Origin: JAISFI01 sp031552335
Lineage (GTDB): Bacteria > Bacteroidota > Bacteroidia > Bacteroidales > Azobacteroidaceae
Direction of reading: 5' to 3'
NCBI GenBank assembly: GCA_031552335.1
Contig: JAVBMQ010000234.1
Coordinates: forward strand, 1-8,366
Length of the DNA: 8,366 nt
The notes below the pieces were generated by a model. The model had not been told where the DNA came from and ran no database searches. It saw only the letters and a program-made list of their open reading frames with translations. The position numbers and the translations under genes are program-made. This document shows positions 7,301 to 8,366 of the stretch, in pieces; the stretch's first letter is position 1, and each line of letters opens with the position of its first letter.

Positions 7301-7587
7301 TACGATATGATTATTTTGGACTGAGAATGGCCGATGCTTATAAAAATGCCGGAGCTAACGATAAGGCAATCGAAATATATGAACAAATCCTGGATTATTA
7401 TTTGAAGGACCTTAATTGGTACTTCCGCCTGAATAAAAATCAATTTGGCAGTGTCTTTTCCGATGTAAAAAATGCTTTAGGTATAGTACAAATGATATTA
7501 ATGACATATCAGGAAATAAAACCGGAATTGGCGGATAAATATTTGCCGGAGTTTGCGAAATATTCCAGAGCCATTCAACAGGGATAA
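4336..7587 (+). CDS. DUF2723 (TMEM260-like) polytopic membrane protein, probable GT-C-type glycosyltransferase
   Basis: This 1083-residue inner-membrane protein belongs to the DUF2723 family. About ten hydrophobic segments occupy residues 8-358. A large soluble loop follows (about 359-567), then about four more segments (568-672) and a long soluble C-terminal part (673-1083). The first extramembrane loop carries the family motif EPTASFWDCGEF (28-39). Acidic D35 and E38 sit where GT-C enzymes place their catalytic acid. Further conserved-looking stretches are SAVEGEVYAY (141-150), GVHLLNLL (190-197), NTPMDQNSPED (364-374) and PRERDYAYAGSF (620-631). Residues about 950-1022 resemble TPR helices (EGKNDKAIQALDYC, NAGANDKAIEIYEQIL). 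The eukaryotic relative TMEM260 is a protein O-mannosyltransferase; transfer of a sugar to exported protein is therefore a reasonable inference, but donor and acceptor are unknown. The gene stands alone, between a divergent and a convergent M16 gene. Confidence 0.9.
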   Translation: MKNYRLVNNVLGWFTFTIAAVVYLMTIEPTASFWDCGEFISSAYKLEVGHSPGSPIFMLTANLFSQFASDPSHVAMMVNAMSAIFSALTILFLFWSITHLAKKIVVKEDSEDMSLSQMILIMGSGLVGALAYTFSDTFWFSAVEGEVYAYSSLFTAIVFWMILKWESVADKPHADRWIVLIAYMMGLSIGVHLLNLLCIPAIVLVYYFKKYPNANLKGSLIALCISFAIVALLLYGLVQGVVKMFGWTELLFVNVFGLPYNSGVLFYLVLILGALFWSLWETSRPVQHESRMKIAFILSVALLGFPFLGSSPWLGICLIIALVIFMFVKKNIPAKILNTTLTCLLVIMIGYSSYALIMIRSAANTPMDQNSPEDIFSLSKYLNREQYGDRPLFYGQTYASEVKRESKDMMCTQVFEDAGPSWAPIVKNNPSEKDRYFVAAVNKRPVYMEQLNMLFPRMYSNSEAHVAAYKEWANIKGQPVKVNTCGQEKVIYKPTFVENIRFFITYQLNFMYWRYFMWNFAGRQNDIQGHGDVANGNWIAGIQFIDNKLVGPQDNLPYSIGENRGHNTYYLLPLILGILGLFFQAFSGRKGIEGFWITFFLFFMTGIAIVIYLNQTPYQPRERDYAYAGSFYAFCIWLGFGVLSIAKALNKYLKAPELVSAAGATVLCLFVPIQMGAENWDDHDRSGRYVCRDLGFNHLSSCEPNSIIFTYGDNETFPLWYAQEVEGFRTDVRVCNLSYLQTDWYIDQMKRQAYDSKPLPISWTKAEYVGSHLDFAYIFPLTDQPVEVNTALKFARSTDPRYKQIPGYPDTLDIIPSQHLFLTVDSASVVSGGILPADSAYLIPSRLDFDFSHKPALGKNEMMVLEILSGANWQRPVYYSIGSSTDLQLGLEANHFRQEGFTFRVVPFDTKATDQQVQADIMFDNLMNKFKYTGLDNPKVYLDENVRKMVRSYRVMFGTLATTLVKEGKNDKAIQALDYCQKVIPAATLRYDYFGLRMADAYKNAGANDKAIEIYEQILDYYLKDLNWYFRLNKNQFGSVFSDVKNALGIVQMILMTYQEIKPELADKYLPEFAKYSRAIQQG

Positions 7588-7614
7588 AAGTCAGAATGGG
7601 TCTGATAGGAAAAT

Positions 7615-7660
7615 AAAAAGGTAAGAGTTGATTTACATATAAGACAACTCTTACCTTTTT
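7615..7660. terminator. bidirectional intrinsic terminator between convergent genes
   Basis: Positions 7615-7630 and 7645-7660 form a perfect 16-bp inverted repeat around a 14-base loop. The stem ends in A5 on the left and T5 on the right, so either strand yields a hairpin followed by a U run. It lies 27 bases after the DUF2723 stop and one base after the stop of the convergent M16 gene, serving both. Confidence 0.9.
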
Positions 7661-7661
7661 C

Positions 7662-8366
7662 TTAATTCACTCCCACCATAATCACCTCTACCAGGTTCTT
7701 TTGAGAAAGAATACTATTGGCAAAATTCTTAATATCCTGAGGCGTAATCTTTTTTAATGTAGAAAGATATTGGGAATAGCCATTATATTTGTCAATCTCA
7801 TAAAAATCGCGGATCATATTCAGCCAGTAATTGTTTTCCTGTTCATTTTCAGACTGTTTTTTAGTCAGGAATTCGATTACTTTATTGAAATCTTCTTCTC
7901 TGGGTCCGTTGGCTGCAATATTATTCAACTCCTTGTGTATGATTTCATTGAGTAAATCTTTCTTTTCTGCGTTGGTATCAAAGGAAATCTGGATGCTGCC
8001 AAGCCCTTTAGGGTAACTTGATACAGATGCATATACGCCCACTCCGTATGTTCCGCTTTCATCTTCACGCACTTTCTCGGTGTAAAGAATTTGTAAAATT
8101 TGTTGAAGGACACTCATTTTGGTCCGGTTTTCCAGATTGAGGTTCGTTTGGCCGGAATATACATCTATGACAGTTGTTTTGGGATTCTGCATTGTTTTTT
8201 CAAATGTATTCTGAATCAGTCCTGCATTATATGACATGTTGATGTCTTTAGCTTTTTCTTTTCTATTAATAGAAGGCAATGCCCCGAGATATTGGGCAAT
8301 AAGAGGTTTGCTTGTTTCCGGATCAATATTTCCCACAAAGATAAAGGTAAAGTCACTGGCATCTTT
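7662..8366 (-). CDS. M16 (insulinase-family) peptidase, C-terminal part; start beyond the window
   Basis: The open frame runs off the right edge, so only the last 234 residues are visible. They begin with DFTFIFVGNIDPE followed by a YLGALPS segment, a conserved strand-helix stretch near the end of the third domain of long M16 peptidases. The fourth domain follows, with a VREDESGTYGVGVYAS segment whose Arg and Tyr match the conserved R/Y pair that contacts substrate in M16 C-terminal halves. A charged helical region and the final VEVIMVGVN strand close the chain. The pattern fits a periplasmic enzyme of roughly 930-950 residues, with its zinc site in the unseen N-terminal half, so activity cannot be judged here. 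An internal GTG at 8336 is not a plausible start because conserved sequence continues upstream of it. The terminator at 7615-7660 follows its stop. Confidence 0.9.
   Translation of the reverse strand, partial: KDASDFTFIFVGNIDPETSKPLIAQYLGALPSINRKEKAKDINMSYNAGLIQNTFEKTMQNPKTTVIDVYSGQTNLNLENRTKMSVLQQILQILYTEKVREDESGTYGVGVYASVSSYPKGLGSIQISFDTNAEKKDLLNEIIHKELNNIAANGPREEDFNKVIEFLTKKQSENEQENNYWLNMIRDFYEIDKYNGYSQYLSTLKKITPQDIKNFANSILSQKNLVEVIMVGVN

Noticed and set aside
8334..8336. GTG start giving a complete 224-residue protein at the right edge
   Set aside because: The open frame continues upstream to the window end with conserved M16 sequence, and the first strand of the domain would be cut.
2729..8366. 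One M16 gene split in two by insertion of the DUF2723 gene
   Set aside because: The left protein starts with its own signal peptide and promoter next to the DUF2723 gene, and the right frame continues upstream past the window edge, so the pieces are not the two ends of one broken gene.

Overview
This window looks like chromosomal DNA of a member of the Bacteroidales (Bacteroides/Parabacteroides-like). It is AT-rich between genes and has TAnnTTTG-type promoter motifs and start codons without a clear Shine-Dalgarno. The protein families also fit: a TonB-dependent receptor, secreted M16 peptidases and a large DUF2723 membrane protein. Species cannot be fixed from the sequence alone.

Layout from left to right. 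Positions 1-248 are a gene-free nested palindrome: 68-base outer arms, 21-base inner arms and six mini-hairpins with 3-base loops. Positions 257-298 are six 7-base AT-rich repeats that supply the stop codon of the next gene. Positions 296-2341 (minus) encode a TonB-dependent outer-membrane receptor. Upstream of it lies a cobalamin riboswitch (about 2447-2682, minus), which makes the receptor a BtuB-type vitamin B12 transporter. The riboswitch has a Bacteroidetes-type promoter at 2688-2717 and carries a second, different 7-base repeat array inside a variable region. Positions 2729-4237 (minus) encode a secreted two-domain M16 protein whose HxxEH zinc motif has become VxxER, so it is probably catalytically dead. 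A short divergent intergenic region follows. Positions 4336-7587 (plus) encode a 1083-residue DUF2723 protein: a polytopic, GT-C-like membrane protein with a TPR-like C-terminus. A perfect 16-bp bidirectional terminator hairpin (7615-7660) separates it from a convergent gene at 7662 onward (minus). That gene is the C-terminal part of a large M16 peptidase whose start lies beyond the right edge.

How the parts relate: the receptor and its riboswitch form a self-contained B12-controlled uptake unit. The two M16 genes flank the DUF2723 gene and all three products act at the inner membrane or in the periplasm, but the sequence shows no direct functional link. No complete novel multi-gene system is evident. 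The most unusual items are the nested palindrome with a compensatory base-pair change, the repeat array inserted into the riboswitch, and the M16 pseudo-peptidase.
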